Origin: an uncultured Lachnospiraceae bacterium
Lineage (GTDB): Bacteria > Bacillota > Clostridia > Lachnospirales > Lachnospiraceae
Assembly: GCA_947588995.1 (NCBI GenBank)
Contig: CANPZI010000009.1
Span: 1-64,000 of the forward strand
Length of the DNA: 64,000 bases
Reading direction: 5' to 3'
Shown in pieces: positions 1 to 10,876 of this stretch. Below the pieces are notes generated by a model. It saw nothing but the letters and a program-made list of their open reading frames with translations. It was not told the origin of the DNA and did not search any database. Each line of letters opens with the position of its first letter. Within the stretch, counting starts at the first letter, position 1. Made by a program: the position numbers and the translations under genes.

Positions 1-270
1 CCGGAGATCATCTTCGCGGACGAGCCCACCGGCAATCTGGATTCCAACACCTCGGTGGAGGTGATGAACCTGATGAAGCGGATCGTGCGGGAGAAGAACC
101 AGACCCTCGTCATGGTGACGCACGACAATTATCTGGCGGGCTTCGCCGATGTGATCCTGCGCATCAGGGACGGCAAAATTATCGAGATAGAGGACAAACG
201 CGGCGGCGCTGCGGCGGATGAGATCATCAGCGTACCGGGGAAGGATCGGGAGAATCATGAGCGGAAATAA
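1..270 (+). CDS. ABC transporter ATP-binding protein, 3' part (5' end outside window)
   Basis: The reading frame is open from base 1 and ends at the stop at 268-270, giving the C-terminal 89 residues. A Walker B motif with D-loop (IIFADEPTGNLD) is followed by the H-loop region (VMVTHD), as in LolD/MacB-type ATPases that drive FtsX-like permeases. The Walker A and signature motifs lie upstream of the window. It overlaps the next gene by 14 bp and is followed by a surface protein and a MacB-type permease, so the three form one exporter operon. The substrate cannot be told. The LolD/MacB subfamily is a confident call from the EPTGNLD motif plus the permease. Confidence 0.9.
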   Translation, partial: PEIIFADEPTGNLDSNTSVEVMNLMKRIVREKNQTLVMVTHDNYLAGFADVILRIRDGKIIEIEDKRGGAAADEIISVPGKDRENHERK

Positions 271-2098
271 AAAAACCGAAGAGGAAAAGAAAGGCAGTCT
301 GTCGAAAATCGGCGGGCTGTTGTTTGGCGTCTGCGCGGGGGCGGTCATGCTGTCCACGGTGCCGGCGGGCAGTTTCGCGGGCGGCTTTCTCCGCGCGGAG
401 GCGACGGAGGGGATGCCGCAGGACGGCAGCATCAGCGCCAACACGACGGAGGAGCGCAAGATCATCAGCCGCACCTCCGACAGCGCGATCACCGATCAGG
501 ACAGAGGGGAAGCGGACGAGCAGATGCTCTACTATATGCAGAGCCTGGAGGTGCGCTATCATCTGGACGAGAAAGTGATGGAGAATCTGCACAAGCTCTT
601 TGACAGCGCGGTGTACTATATCGCCAACACCGAAATGTCCATCACCGAGCTGTGGGCGTATGTCGCGCAGACCGAGTCCAAGATGGAGAGCACCGCCGTG
701 GAGAAAGTCTCCCAGACGACCAGCGAGTTCCTGCAGGTGGGCGACAACTGGGCGACACCCACCGTGAGTTACGGACAGGCGGTGGATATCGTGCTGCCAG
801 TGATCAATTTCGGCACGGAGGAGCTGAACGATCTGGTGGTGGAGCCGGAAGTCTCCGCGGTGGTGACCGAGTGGCCTTTCGCGCCGGATGTGACCAGCTA
901 TCTGCAGACGGAACCCTATATTCCCGGCAACAGCACAAAAGAGCAGGCCATGGCGAACCGGAGGGAATTTACGTTCCACTTTACGGCGAGAAGCGACGTG
1001 ATGACGGGATATTATCCTCTGAAGTTCAAGATTTCCTACACCAAAGCCGGCGTGCGCTGCGAGGAGCCGGCTGAGCTGACGGTGTATGTCAAGACGATAG
1101 GCAAGCCGGGCAGCGGCATCATCGGCGGCAGCGGACAGGAGGAGAGCGGCGCGAAGCCGCGCATCGTGGTGACCGGCTTTGAGACAAATCCTGAGGAAGT
1201 CTACGCGGGGGATACGTTCACGCTGACAATCCATCTGCAGAATACTTCTAAGGATACGGCGGTGACGAACGTGCTTTTCGACATGCAGGCGGCGCAGGAG
1301 GGGGATGACAAGACCAACACCTACTCGGCTTTCCTGCCGACCAGCGGTTCCAGTTCGGTTTACATGGACAGAATCGATCCGGGTACCGATTCGGACATTG
1401 TGATCGAGATGACAGCGAAAGCGGATCTTGCGCAGAAGCCCTATGTGCTGGATGTGAACATGAAGTATGACGCGGGCACGATGTTCGATCTGACGGACAA
1501 GGCCAGCGTGTCGATCCCGATCCTGCAGGAGAGCCGTTTTGACACCAGCATTCCGGAGGTCGTCCCCTCGGACATTGAGGTGGGCTCGCAGGCAAACGTG
1601 ATGTGCAGCATCTACAATACAGGCAAAACCACACTCTACAACGTGCAGGTGAAGTTCCACGCGGATTCCATCGATGAGGCGTCGGCTTTTGTCGGCAACC
1701 TGCAGTCCGGCGCGACCGGCGAGGTGGATGTCATGCTGACAGGCATCGCGGCGACCATGGATGACGGGACGGTCACGATGGAGATCTCCTACGAGGACGA
1801 GGCGGGCAATGTGAGTACGACGGAGAAGACGATCACGCTCTATGTGTCCGAGCCGGTCTATGACGATATGATGATGGAAGACGGCATGATGCCGGAGGAC
1901 GGGATGATGCCGGAGGAGGAGAGCGGCTCCAAAGTCGGACCGGTCATCGCCATCATCGCCGGCGTAATCGCCGCGGCGGGCATAGGACTCGGCGTCTTCC
2001 TGACGATCCGTAAGAAGAAAAAGGCGGCGAAGCTGCTGGCGGACGATCTGCTGGATCTGGAGGCGGATGACGCTGCCGAGAGCAGAGAGCAGGAGTGA
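257..2098 (+). CDS. CARDB/S-layer-like surface protein of an ABC export operon
   Basis: A 613-residue exported, membrane-anchored protein. The start at 257 is preferred over an earlier in-frame codon because a GGGAG sequence precedes it. Residues about 20-40 form a hydrophobic signal or anchor segment. Repeated beta-rich CARDB-like stretches follow (roughly residues 300-530, pattern 'sNTG..t..nv.v'), as in COG1361-type proteins. A methionine-rich tract (residues about 535-560, repeats of MMPEDG) precedes a C-terminal transmembrane helix and a basic tail (TIRKKKKAAK). It sits between an ABC ATPase and a MacB-type permease, where a HlyD-like adaptor would be expected in Gram-negative systems. 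It may be the extracellular partner of the exporter, which is inference from position. Substrate unknown. Confidence 0.8.
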   Translation: MSGNKKTEEEKKGSLSKIGGLLFGVCAGAVMLSTVPAGSFAGGFLRAEATEGMPQDGSISANTTEERKIISRTSDSAITDQDRGEADEQMLYYMQSLEVRYHLDEKVMENLHKLFDSAVYYIANTEMSITELWAYVAQTESKMESTAVEKVSQTTSEFLQVGDNWATPTVSYGQAVDIVLPVINFGTEELNDLVVEPEVSAVVTEWPFAPDVTSYLQTEPYIPGNSTKEQAMANRREFTFHFTARSDVMTGYYPLKFKISYTKAGVRCEEPAELTVYVKTIGKPGSGIIGGSGQEESGAKPRIVVTGFETNPEEVYAGDTFTLTIHLQNTSKDTAVTNVLFDMQAAQEGDDKTNTYSAFLPTSGSSSVYMDRIDPGTDSDIVIEMTAKADLAQKPYVLDVNMKYDAGTMFDLTDKASVSIPILQESRFDTSIPEVVPSDIEVGSQANVMCSIYNTGKTTLYNVQVKFHADSIDEASAFVGNLQSGATGEVDVMLTGIAATMDDGTVTMEISYEDEAGNVSTTEKTITLYVSEPVYDDMMMEDGMMPEDGMMPEEESGSKVGPVIAIIAGVIAAAGIGLGVFLTIRKKKKAAKLLADDLLDLEADDAAESREQE

Positions 2099-2124
2099 TA
2101 TCCTGGGGCAAAGCGGGGCGGACT

Positions 2125-3465
2125 ATGAAATTCCTTGACTTGCTGCGGATGAGCAGCGGTAATCTGTGGAAGAGAAAAGTGCGGACCATCCTGACGGTGT
2201 TGGGCGTCGTGATCGGCGTGGCCTCCATCGTCGTCATGGTCTCCCTCGGGCTGGGCATGAGCCGCACCATGATGGAGCAGTACGAATCCTACGGCAGCCT
2301 GACGCAGATCGAGGTGTACTCATGGAGCGCGGAGAGCGGCGAGGAGATGCATCTGGACGATGAGCTGGTCAGAGAGCTGGAGGGGCTGGAACATGTAAAG
2401 TCCGTATGGCCGTCCCTGGAGATGTCGGCGCTCGCCAAGTACGGCGGCTATGAGGGCTATCTGCAGCTGCGCGCGCTGCCGAAAGAGGCTTTTGCGGAGA
2501 TGAAAGTCGAAGTCGGCGAGGGGAGACTGCCGGGCGAGGACGAGGAACTGACTTTTTTCTACGGCAATCAGGTACTGCAGAATTTCTATAAGGCAAAAGG
2601 CGGAAACGGCGGCATGATGCAGACGGAGACGCCGGATATCGACCTGATGCACGATTCGATCTTTATCATTTTTGATACCAGCGCCTACTATGCGGCGGGC
2701 ACGACGGACGAGAACGGGCAGACGCAGAAGATGCCGAAGAAATACCTGATCCCCGCCTGCGGCGTGGAGGCGGCAAACGAGGGGGTATGGTCGCAGTACA
2801 ACTGGTATACGCAGTGCGACATCGACAGGCTCATCCCGGAACTGAAGAAGATCTTCAAGAACAAGGTCATCCCGGGGCAGCCGACCACCAAGGCGGGCAA
2901 GCCCTACAAGGAGATTTTTTACAATGAACTCTACGTCAACGTGGACGATATGGCCAATGTCATGGAGGTACAGAATTATCTGACCGATCTGGGCTATCAG
3001 ACCTACAGCCAGGCGGAGTGGGTGGAGGCCGAGCAGAAGCAGATGGGAACGGTGCAGCTGGTGCTGGGAGGCATCGGCGCGGTGTCTCTCTTCGTGGCGG
3101 CAATCGGCATCACCAACACGATGATGATGTCCATCTACGAGCGGACCAAAGAGATCGGCGTCATGAAAGTATTGGGATGCGATCTGCGCAATATCAGGAC
3201 GCTCTTTTTGATGGAGGCGGGTTTTATCGGGCTGATCGGCGGCGTGATCGGGCTGATTCTCAGCTTTTCGATCTCGGGCGTGATCAATAAGATCGCGCAG
3301 GCCGCGCAGGGCGCTGAGGGGATGAACGGCGGCATCTCCTATATCCCTGTCTGGCTGGTGTTTCTTGCGATGGTCTTCGCGGTGCTTGTCGGCATGGCGG
3401 CAGGCTTCTTCCCGGCGAGGCGGGCCATGCGCTTAAGCCCTCTGGCTGCGATCCGCAACGAGTAA
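2125..3465 (+). CDS. MacB/FtsX-type ABC transporter permease
   Basis: A 446-residue permease. One N-terminal transmembrane helix (about residues 20-45) follows the family signature 'NLWKRKVRTILTVLGVVIG'. A large extracytoplasmic MacB-PCD-like domain comes next (about 50-305), then three C-terminal helices of the FtsX domain with the conserved 'TNTMMMSIYERTKEIGVMK' segment. It would work as a dimer with the ATPase ending at 270. The start at 2125 has a purine-rich ribosome site (GGGGCGG); a GTG at 2095 that overlaps the previous stop is a possible alternative. The ATPase-surface protein-permease order points to export of a peptide, drug or lipoprotein, but nothing visible selects among these. 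Confidence 0.92.
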   Translation: MKFLDLLRMSSGNLWKRKVRTILTVLGVVIGVASIVVMVSLGLGMSRTMMEQYESYGSLTQIEVYSWSAESGEEMHLDDELVRELEGLEHVKSVWPSLEMSALAKYGGYEGYLQLRALPKEAFAEMKVEVGEGRLPGEDEELTFFYGNQVLQNFYKAKGGNGGMMQTETPDIDLMHDSIFIIFDTSAYYAAGTTDENGQTQKMPKKYLIPACGVEAANEGVWSQYNWYTQCDIDRLIPELKKIFKNKVIPGQPTTKAGKPYKEIFYNELYVNVDDMANVMEVQNYLTDLGYQTYSQAEWVEAEQKQMGTVQLVLGGIGAVSLFVAAIGITNTMMMSIYERTKEIGVMKVLGCDLRNIRTLFLMEAGFIGLIGGVIGLILSFSISGVINKIAQAAQGAEGMNGGISYIPVWLVFLAMVFAVLVGMAAGFFPARRAMRLSPLAAIRNE

Positions 3466-3486
3466 AAACAGGCTTTTCACGTATAA

Positions 3487-4932
<1,446 letters not shown>

Positions 4933-5092
4933 GGCCGCGGTCGGGGAGACGGCAGGTTTTGGAGCCGCTATGGTGTGAAACAGGAAAGGAAAAGAATAGC
5001 CCGATAGACACTTTGCCCGATTTGTAGTAACATGAAAATATCGAGGAAAAACGAGGACTGTCCGGAGCACAGGAAAGGGTACGGTATCGGGC

Positions 5093-6637
5093 GTGCAGAT
5101 TTTGAAGAGCAACAGGGCGCAGTATGAATATGAGATTCACGCACTGGTGAAATCTTTCTATCCGGCGTGGGATCTGAAGATCCTGACGCCGGAGTCAGTG
5201 GTGAAAGACAGAAAAATCCTGGAGATTTTGCCGGTGATGGAGCTGGAATTTCAGGATGCGTGTGTGAAGTTTACCATCCATAATAGTTTACATAACAATT
5301 CCAACACCTACACATGGTGGTGCGGACGCCAATCGGACGCCGCCGCATACAAGAATGAATTCGGACGTTTCCTCTATACGTCGCTGCGGGAGGAGACAGG
5401 CATGTCTCTGCCGTGGGGCAACCTGACGGGCGTGCGGCCGACGAAACTGATCATGAACATGCTTGAGAGCGGGGAGAGCAGGCAGGAGATCGCCGCGTAT
5501 CTGGAGGAGCAGCATTTCGTCAGCGGCGACAAGATTGCGCTGGGCATTGAGATCGCGGAGAGAGAGCGGAAGATTCTCGACACCCTGCACTATCAGGACG
5601 GTTACAGCCTCTACATCGGGATTCCGTTCTGCCCGACCACCTGCCTGTACTGTTCTTTCACTTCCTACCCGATCGGCGTGTGGCGGGAGCGCGTGGGGGC
5701 GTATCTGGACGCCCTGGAGCGTGAGATGGAAGAGACGGCGAAGCTGTGTGAGGGGAAGATCCTGGATACGGTCTACATAGGGGGCGGCACCCCGACCTCC
5801 CTGTCCGAGGAGGAACTGGACAGGCTGCTCGGCAGACTCAAAAGTATTTTTGATTTCCGTACCGTGCAGGAATTCACCGTGGAGGCGGGACGCGCCGACA
5901 GCATCACCGACGGGAAACTGAAAGTGATGAAAAAGCATGGCGTGACGCGAATTTCCGTGAATCCGCAGACCATGCACCAGAAGACGCTTGATTTGATCGG
6001 CAGGCGGCATACCGTGAAACAGGTAAAAGATGCTTTTCTGATGGCCCGCAAGGCCGGCTTCGACAACATCAACATGGATATCATCCTGGGACTGCCGGGC
6101 GAGAGCGAGGAGGAGGTGCGGGCGACGATCGAGCAGATCCTCGTGCTGACACCGGATTCCCTGACCGTGCACTCGCTGGCGGTGAAGCGCGCCTCCGCCC
6201 TGAACAAGTGGATCGAGGAAAACGGTGTCACCGCATGGAACAACACGGAGGAGACCATGCAGATCGCGGCGCTTGGCGCGCAGTCGATGGGGATGTCTCC
6301 TTATTATCTCTACCGCCAGAAGAATATGTCCGGCAACTTCGAGAACGTGGGCTACTGCACCGAGGGGAAGTACGGTATCTACAATATCCTGATCATGGAG
6401 GAAGTGCAGACCATCGTGGCGCTTGGCGCCGGGAGTATCAGCAAGAAAGTCACGAGACAAACGGCGGCGGACGGCAGCGCAGGCACGCTGATCGAGCGGT
6501 GCGAGAACGTGAAAGAAGTAGCGCAGTATATCGAGCGAATCGACGAGATGATCGAGAGGAAACAGAGATTATTTGATGAAAGTCGGGGAAAAGACCTATA
6601 CGGACAAAAAAGAAGTTCAATCAAAAAAATACCCTAA
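5093..6637 (+). CDS. hemZ: Coproporphyrinogen III dehydrogenase-like radical SAM protein HemZ
   Basis: A 514-residue radical SAM protein of the HemN/HemZ family. The cluster motif is PFCPTTCLYCSF (CxxxCxxC), followed by the family's YIGGGTPTSL and the HemN-type NINMDIILGLPGE. HemZ proteins are annotated as oxygen-independent coproporphyrinogen dehydrogenases, although many family members act on other substrates. The N-terminal ~160 residues match the HemZ-type extension, with TGVRPTKL. The start is a GTG at 5093, with AGGAAAGGG about 12 bases upstream. The 3' end of the gene becomes AT-rich just before the compositionally odd gene at 6664. Confidence 0.9.
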   Translation: MQILKSNRAQYEYEIHALVKSFYPAWDLKILTPESVVKDRKILEILPVMELEFQDACVKFTIHNSLHNNSNTYTWWCGRQSDAAAYKNEFGRFLYTSLREETGMSLPWGNLTGVRPTKLIMNMLESGESRQEIAAYLEEQHFVSGDKIALGIEIAERERKILDTLHYQDGYSLYIGIPFCPTTCLYCSFTSYPIGVWRERVGAYLDALEREMEETAKLCEGKILDTVYIGGGTPTSLSEEELDRLLGRLKSIFDFRTVQEFTVEAGRADSITDGKLKVMKKHGVTRISVNPQTMHQKTLDLIGRRHTVKQVKDAFLMARKAGFDNINMDIILGLPGESEEEVRATIEQILVLTPDSLTVHSLAVKRASALNKWIEENGVTAWNNTEETMQIAALGAQSMGMSPYYLYRQKNMSGNFENVGYCTEGKYGIYNILIMEEVQTIVALGAGSISKKVTRQTAADGSAGTLIERCENVKEVAQYIERIDEMIERKQRLFDESRGKDLYGQKRSSIKKIP

Positions 6638-6663
6638 ATAAATTTTGTAAAGGAAAGCGGGAT

Positions 6664-9591
6664 ATGAGTTCAGTCAAAATTAAGTTTTTTCATTTCATAA
6701 GAAATATTGAAAAAAGAACGGTTTTTATTGCAATTGCGCTCGCTTTTGCGATTGCATATTACATTAATCCGCTGACCAATGTTGATTTGACAGAGTGGAA
6801 CAGAACTTTTTGCTCAGCAGCTTTGGCCGGTATATCTATTCATGCAAGAATAGCTAATTTCTATAGGCTGTTCTTTTTGTATCTGCCGATATTGGCGGCT
6901 GCAATCATCGCTGTTTTAACAGTCTTATTCCAATATAGAGAAAACTATAAGGAAATATATTCTAAATTCAGTGTATTTATATTTATCATGACAATCGCAT
7001 CGTATATTTCCCGCTATGCTTCTGATTATGAGGAAGTAAATAATAATCCTATGCTGCGGTGCATCTTGATTTTTATGCTGATGCTCAGCGTCATATCTTT
7101 TATCGATAGAAAACAGAAAATGTGCTTTCAAGATACGGTTTTGCTGTTTATTACTTACGTTACAGTTGTGACTGTTTCAGAAATGCTGTTTCAAGCAGAT
7201 AATACCAGAGCCGCAGCAGTGGTACTTGTTTTGCTCGTGATGCTGTGCTTAAAGACAGGGGATAAAGTATCATCATATTTGAAATCGTTAGTTTGTTTGT
7301 TGCTGTGGCTTCCCGCGGTGATTCGTGCAGCTCTCGAAGGTATCTATATACTTACAGAACATGGGCGCGGAATTGAACGTTATTTCACACATCTTACCAG
7401 AACTTCTTTAGTAGTTATTGTCGCTGCGTTTCTGATTGCATGGCTGATTCAAAAAAAGAACTGGAATATTTCAGCATTCGGCTATATCGGTGCCATTATC
7501 AGTTTTACATCCATCAGCGCTTTGCCATATGGCTATCAATATACGTATTCTTATTCAAGCATGGCGAATATTTATGAATTGGGTAATGCAGCAGTGGCAA
7601 TGGATACCTATCTGTATGGGAAATTGCCAATCATAGATTACTTTTCCGCTCATGCACTGGGAGATGTCTGGACAAGATTAATCTATTGCTTTGTGAATGG
7701 CGACATGAAAGGCATACTTGTCAATCCCTATGGAGGATTAGCCACCATAGTGGCGTTTGTGATACTGTTCTTTATGATCAAGCAGATTTTTGATGAAGAT
7801 ATTGCCGTACTGTATGTGCTTCTTTTTCCGGGATTCTTAACGGGAATTAAATGGGTCAGTGTGTGCAGCATAGCTATTGCAATGCTTATTTATGTTCTAA
7901 AAAAGCCGTCGGCTAAATCTTATCTGGCATTTTGGGTGTGTATACTGATAGGCGCTTTTCATACTTACGATGAAGGGATTTCGTTGGGAGTGGCATGTAT
8001 ATTGGCTTTTGGCATAGGGAACATACTGCAGAAGGAATGGACGAAGATAAGAAACTTTATGCTGACAGGTGCGGCGGTTGGTGCGGCAGTCTTGTTATTA
8101 TATTGCTGCTATGCACTGGTTACCGGACTTCCGGCAGCAGGGAGAATGAGAGAATGGATGTCGGTCAGTGTGGGATCCAGTTCGTCATGGGCGACAGCTG
8201 ATTTTGGAGATCCGACGACGTTTGCTTTCTTATTGTCATATTTTATCGTTCCCATCACGGCGGTTATGATCATGGTTTTTGTGATTGTCAGGTATATTCA
8301 GAACCGGAAAAACTATGAACTGGTCGTATTGACAGCAGCTTTTGCACTTGCAGAAATTCTATATATTACCAGAACGATTGTTTATCATAATTTGGTAACG
8401 CGTGGGGAGTCGGGAGTGCTGTTGAACTTTATCCATTGGACTGTTTCGATATATGTTCTGTATAGGATGACAGAAAAAGAAAAGAGCAGCAGCATAAAAC
8501 TTTTTGCTTTTACCGGAACCATGATGTTGGTCATTTTGGCGGAAGGAACCGCTGTTACGGGGAACTGGCCTTCAGCGAATTCTTCTTTACTTAACAGAGG
8601 CTTAAATGCTGCAGGTTCATGGAATATTACCGATGATGCCGCTTACAATAAAGGCCAGCAGAGGATTGTATATGATGAGGACACATTGCATTTAGTGAAT
8701 TCTTTTAAAAACGTTTTTGATACATTAATGAATGATGATCAAACATTTTTAGATTTTGCGAATATCACATCCATGTATTTGATGACGGGGAGAACAAGAC
8801 CCTGCTATGTAGGGCAGTCGCCGAGTTTACTCACGGATTTGTATTCGCAGGAATGCTTCTTAGAGGAAATTTCTCAGTATGATTGTCCGCTTGCAGTGCT
8901 TGGAACTACGGAGACGTCATATTTGCAGCAGATGGTGGGAATACCGCATAACATCAGATATTACAAGATAGCGGAATACATATTCAATCACTATAGGCCG
9001 TTGCTTAAATTCGGCGAGTTTGCGATTTGGTGCAGGAATGACGTTTATGATGCGTATTTTGAGAAAGCAGCTGGCTGTGGCTTTGCTGAGGCGGGATATA
9101 CATTGGCTGATTTTGGATACGATTTTACAACCTGCCGCACGGACGAGAACGGAAATGTTCAATTTACATATGCTCCATACCACTCATTTAATTTGCAGGA
9201 TATTCCGTATATATGGGCTAATTATGATGATTACAATGCAAGTGATAATGAAGTGCTGTTGGAAATTCCGGTTTCAGAGACCAACAGATATGTGTTCGAC
9301 GGTTCTCAGAAGTATGTAAGTGAAAATGGAAATTATTTGGCATTTGGCATGACTAATGTAACAGAAAATGACATGTCTGTTAATATGGTATTCTATGACT
9401 CTCATAGCGATGAGGGAGGAGGCAGGGCGCAATATCAGTTTAATGTTAAACCGGGAGAAAACAATTATTTGATTAGAATAAGCGCAGACTATTTTTGGGA
9501 TATATTCAATGTAGATACCATACTTTTTGAATGCGATGAAGGTGTAGCGGTTAAGAATGTAAAAATATTGGAAGGAGAGGGAACGCTATAA
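6664..9591 (+). CDS. Large polytopic membrane protein, GT-C glycosyltransferase-like
   Basis: A 975-residue protein with a dozen or more predicted transmembrane helices over about residues 18-620, then a soluble C-terminal domain of about 350 residues rich in aromatic and acidic residues. The stretch GKLPIIDYFSAHALGD (residues about 319-334, after a helix) resembles the 'P-x-x-D-F/Y-x-x-x-H' loop of GT-C polyprenol-phosphate-sugar glycosyltransferases, so a role in decorating a surface polysaccharide is possible. That is inference from a short motif. Base composition and codon use are strikingly AT-rich compared with hemZ before it and the genes after it, a sign of horizontal transfer. It stands alone, without other glycan genes. 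Confidence 0.6.
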   Translation: MSSVKIKFFHFIRNIEKRTVFIAIALAFAIAYYINPLTNVDLTEWNRTFCSAALAGISIHARIANFYRLFFLYLPILAAAIIAVLTVLFQYRENYKEIYSKFSVFIFIMTIASYISRYASDYEEVNNNPMLRCILIFMLMLSVISFIDRKQKMCFQDTVLLFITYVTVVTVSEMLFQADNTRAAAVVLVLLVMLCLKTGDKVSSYLKSLVCLLLWLPAVIRAALEGIYILTEHGRGIERYFTHLTRTSLVVIVAAFLIAWLIQKKNWNISAFGYIGAIISFTSISALPYGYQYTYSYSSMANIYELGNAAVAMDTYLYGKLPIIDYFSAHALGDVWTRLIYCFVNGDMKGILVNPYGGLATIVAFVILFFMIKQIFDEDIAVLYVLLFPGFLTGIKWVSVCSIAIAMLIYVLKKPSAKSYLAFWVCILIGAFHTYDEGISLGVACILAFGIGNILQKEWTKIRNFMLTGAAVGAAVLLLYCCYALVTGLPAAGRMREWMSVSVGSSSSWATADFGDPTTFAFLLSYFIVPITAVMIMVFVIVRYIQNRKNYELVVLTAAFALAEILYITRTIVYHNLVTRGESGVLLNFIHWTVSIYVLYRMTEKEKSSSIKLFAFTGTMMLVILAEGTAVTGNWPSANSSLLNRGLNAAGSWNITDDAAYNKGQQRIVYDEDTLHLVNSFKNVFDTLMNDDQTFLDFANITSMYLMTGRTRPCYVGQSPSLLTDLYSQECFLEEISQYDCPLAVLGTTETSYLQQMVGIPHNIRYYKIAEYIFNHYRPLLKFGEFAIWCRNDVYDAYFEKAAGCGFAEAGYTLADFGYDFTTCRTDENGNVQFTYAPYHSFNLQDIPYIWANYDDYNASDNEVLLEIPVSETNRYVFDGSQKYVSENGNYLAFGMTNVTENDMSVNMVFYDSHSDEGGGRAQYQFNVKPGENNYLIRISADYFWDIFNVDTILFECDEGVAVKNVKILEGEGTL

Positions 9592-9619
9592 AATAAATAC
9601 ATATATAGTCTGCTGAAAG

Positions 9620-9649
9620 TTGCGCTCGCTTATGCTAAAATGATACAAT
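9620..9649 (+). promoter_or_regulatory. Probable sigma-A promoter of the ProX-like gene
   Basis: TTGCGC (9620-9625) and TACAAT (9644-9649) are separated by 18 bases, in an AT-rich gap after the previous stop and about 45 bases before the start at 9694. Seen by eye only. Confidence 0.45.
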
Positions 9650-9693
9650 AATATTTAAGAAAAAGCCGCGGGAGATAAAGGAGTATTTAGACA

Positions 9694-10239
9694 ATGGAAC
9701 TGTATGACGGAAGACCGGAAAACACAGAGGGCAGGCTGTCACGCGAAATCAGGACTTATGATTTTCTGGACAGACTGGGCATCCGCTATCAGCGGACCGA
9801 CCATGAGCCGGCGGACAATATGGCGGCCTGCAATGAGATTGACGCGGTGCTGGATGTGGTGATCTGCAAGAACCTTTTTCTCTGCAATCGGCAGAAAACC
9901 TGCTTTTATCTCCTGATGATGCCGGGAGATAAAAAATTCAAGACCAAAGAATTGTCGGCGCAGATTGATTCCTCCCGACTGTCCTTTGCCGATCCGGAGG
10001 ATATGCTGAAATATCTGGATATTGAACCCGGTGCGGTCAGCATCATGGGGCTGATGAATGACACAGAGGGTGTGGTGCGGCTTTTGATAGACGAGGATGT
10101 GCTGAGTGGAGAATATCTTGGCTGCCATCCGTGTGTGTGTACCTCCAGCCTGAAAATGCGGACAAAAGATGTCATAGAGAAATTCCTGCCGGCGGTGGGG
10201 CATGATTATCGGACTGTCCGTCTGACCGGAGAAGACTGA
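9694..10239 (+). CDS. YbaK/ProX-type aminoacyl-tRNA deacylase (prolyl-tRNA editing domain protein)
   Basis: A 181-residue freestanding editing-domain protein. The pattern 'FLDRLGIRYQRTDHEPA' near the N-terminus, a conserved lysine in VICKNLFL, and 'LGCHPCVCTSSLKM' near the C-terminus fit the ProX/PrdX group, which hydrolyses Ala-tRNA(Pro) mischarged by ProRS. The start follows AAGGAG. It is upstream of the sigma factor but has its own promoter and is separated by a second promoter-like sequence, so it is probably not part of the peptide export operon. Family assignment is fairly secure; the precise tRNA substrate is inferred from the family. Confidence 0.82.
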   Translation: MELYDGRPENTEGRLSREIRTYDFLDRLGIRYQRTDHEPADNMAACNEIDAVLDVVICKNLFLCNRQKTCFYLLMMPGDKKFKTKELSAQIDSSRLSFADPEDMLKYLDIEPGAVSIMGLMNDTEGVVRLLIDEDVLSGEYLGCHPCVCTSSLKMRTKDVIEKFLPAVGHDYRTVRLTGED

Positions 10240-10260
10240 TGCCGGAAGGAAATAACTGAC

Positions 10261-10289
10261 TTGCTATCAAGATAAAAATGTATTAGAAT
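10261..10289 (+). promoter_or_regulatory. Probable sigma-A promoter of the sigma/NHLM export operon
   Basis: TTGCTA (10261-10266) and TAGAAT (10284-10289) with an exact 17-base spacer, about 47 bases before the likely start of the sigma factor gene. It does not contain the TGTAAC/TTGTATA element found in front of the precursor and radical SAM genes. Confidence 0.55.
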
Positions 10290-10336
10290 AGATTGTCAGC
10301 GTGCGACAAACCGAGGCTGTCATGAAGGCGGGGTAT

Positions 10337-10876
10337 ATGGACAGGAATCAGTACTTTGAGGAAATCTACAGCAGCTATCATGATAAGATTTACCATTTTA
10401 TTTACTTCAAAATATACGACGCGCAGATTGCGGAGGATTTGACAAACGATGTCTTCCTGGCGGCATACAAGAATCTGAACAGATATGACGCCGACAAGAG
10501 TTTTATCACGACATGGCTCTATGCGATAGCCTGCAACCGTTTGAAAAATTACTACAAGAGCAGCGGCAGAAAACAGGAGTACAGCATTGAGAACTGGCAT
10601 GAAAAATATGAAGATGCAGACATGGCGAACGACAGTATGCTGGAACGGCAGGAGTGGCGCATCCTGTTATTGGAAGCGCTTTTGCAGCTGCCGGAAAGGA
10701 ACCGAAAAATTGTGTTGATGAAATACTATGACAATATGACGTCGAAAGAGATCGGACAAAAGCTGGATCTTTCGCCCGGCAATGTCAGAATTATTTTAAA
10801 GCGGTCACTGGAACTGATGAAAAAGGAACTGAAAGTCATTGATGACGGAGGGAGACAAAATGGCGGAACTGTTTAG
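10337..10876 (+). CDS. ECF-like RNA polymerase sigma factor heading the NHLM export operon
   Basis: A 179-residue sigma-70 family protein made only of region 2 (DKIYHFIYFKIYDAQIAEDL...TTWLYAIACNRLKNYY) and region 4 (LPERNRKIVLMKYYDNMTSK followed by EIGQKLDLSPGNVRIILKR, a helix-turn-helix), the ECF layout. No anti-sigma gene lies beside it. Upstream in-frame starts exist at 10301 (GTG) and 10322; 10337 is favoured by AAGGCGGGG just before it. The gene overlaps the HlyD-like gene by 17 bp, so sigma factor and exporter are co-expressed. It is the best candidate to read the unusual twin promoters at 18331-18414 (inference). Confidence 0.88.
   Translation: MDRNQYFEEIYSSYHDKIYHFIYFKIYDAQIAEDLTNDVFLAAYKNLNRYDADKSFITTWLYAIACNRLKNYYKSSGRKQEYSIENWHEKYEDADMANDSMLERQEWRILLLEALLQLPERNRKIVLMKYYDNMTSKEIGQKLDLSPGNVRIILKRSLELMKKELKVIDDGGRQNGGTV

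Noticed and set aside
227-1660. Long minus-strand open frame opposite the CARDB-type protein (477 codons)
   Set aside because: Its translation is His/Arg-rich without motifs and mirrors the codon bias of the real gene, which has clear signal, repeat and membrane features.
4933-5092. Small gene or RNA in the gap between eno and hemZ
   Set aside because: No open frame with a ribosome site and no strong hairpin; only a poor promoter-like sequence (TTGCCC...AAATAT).
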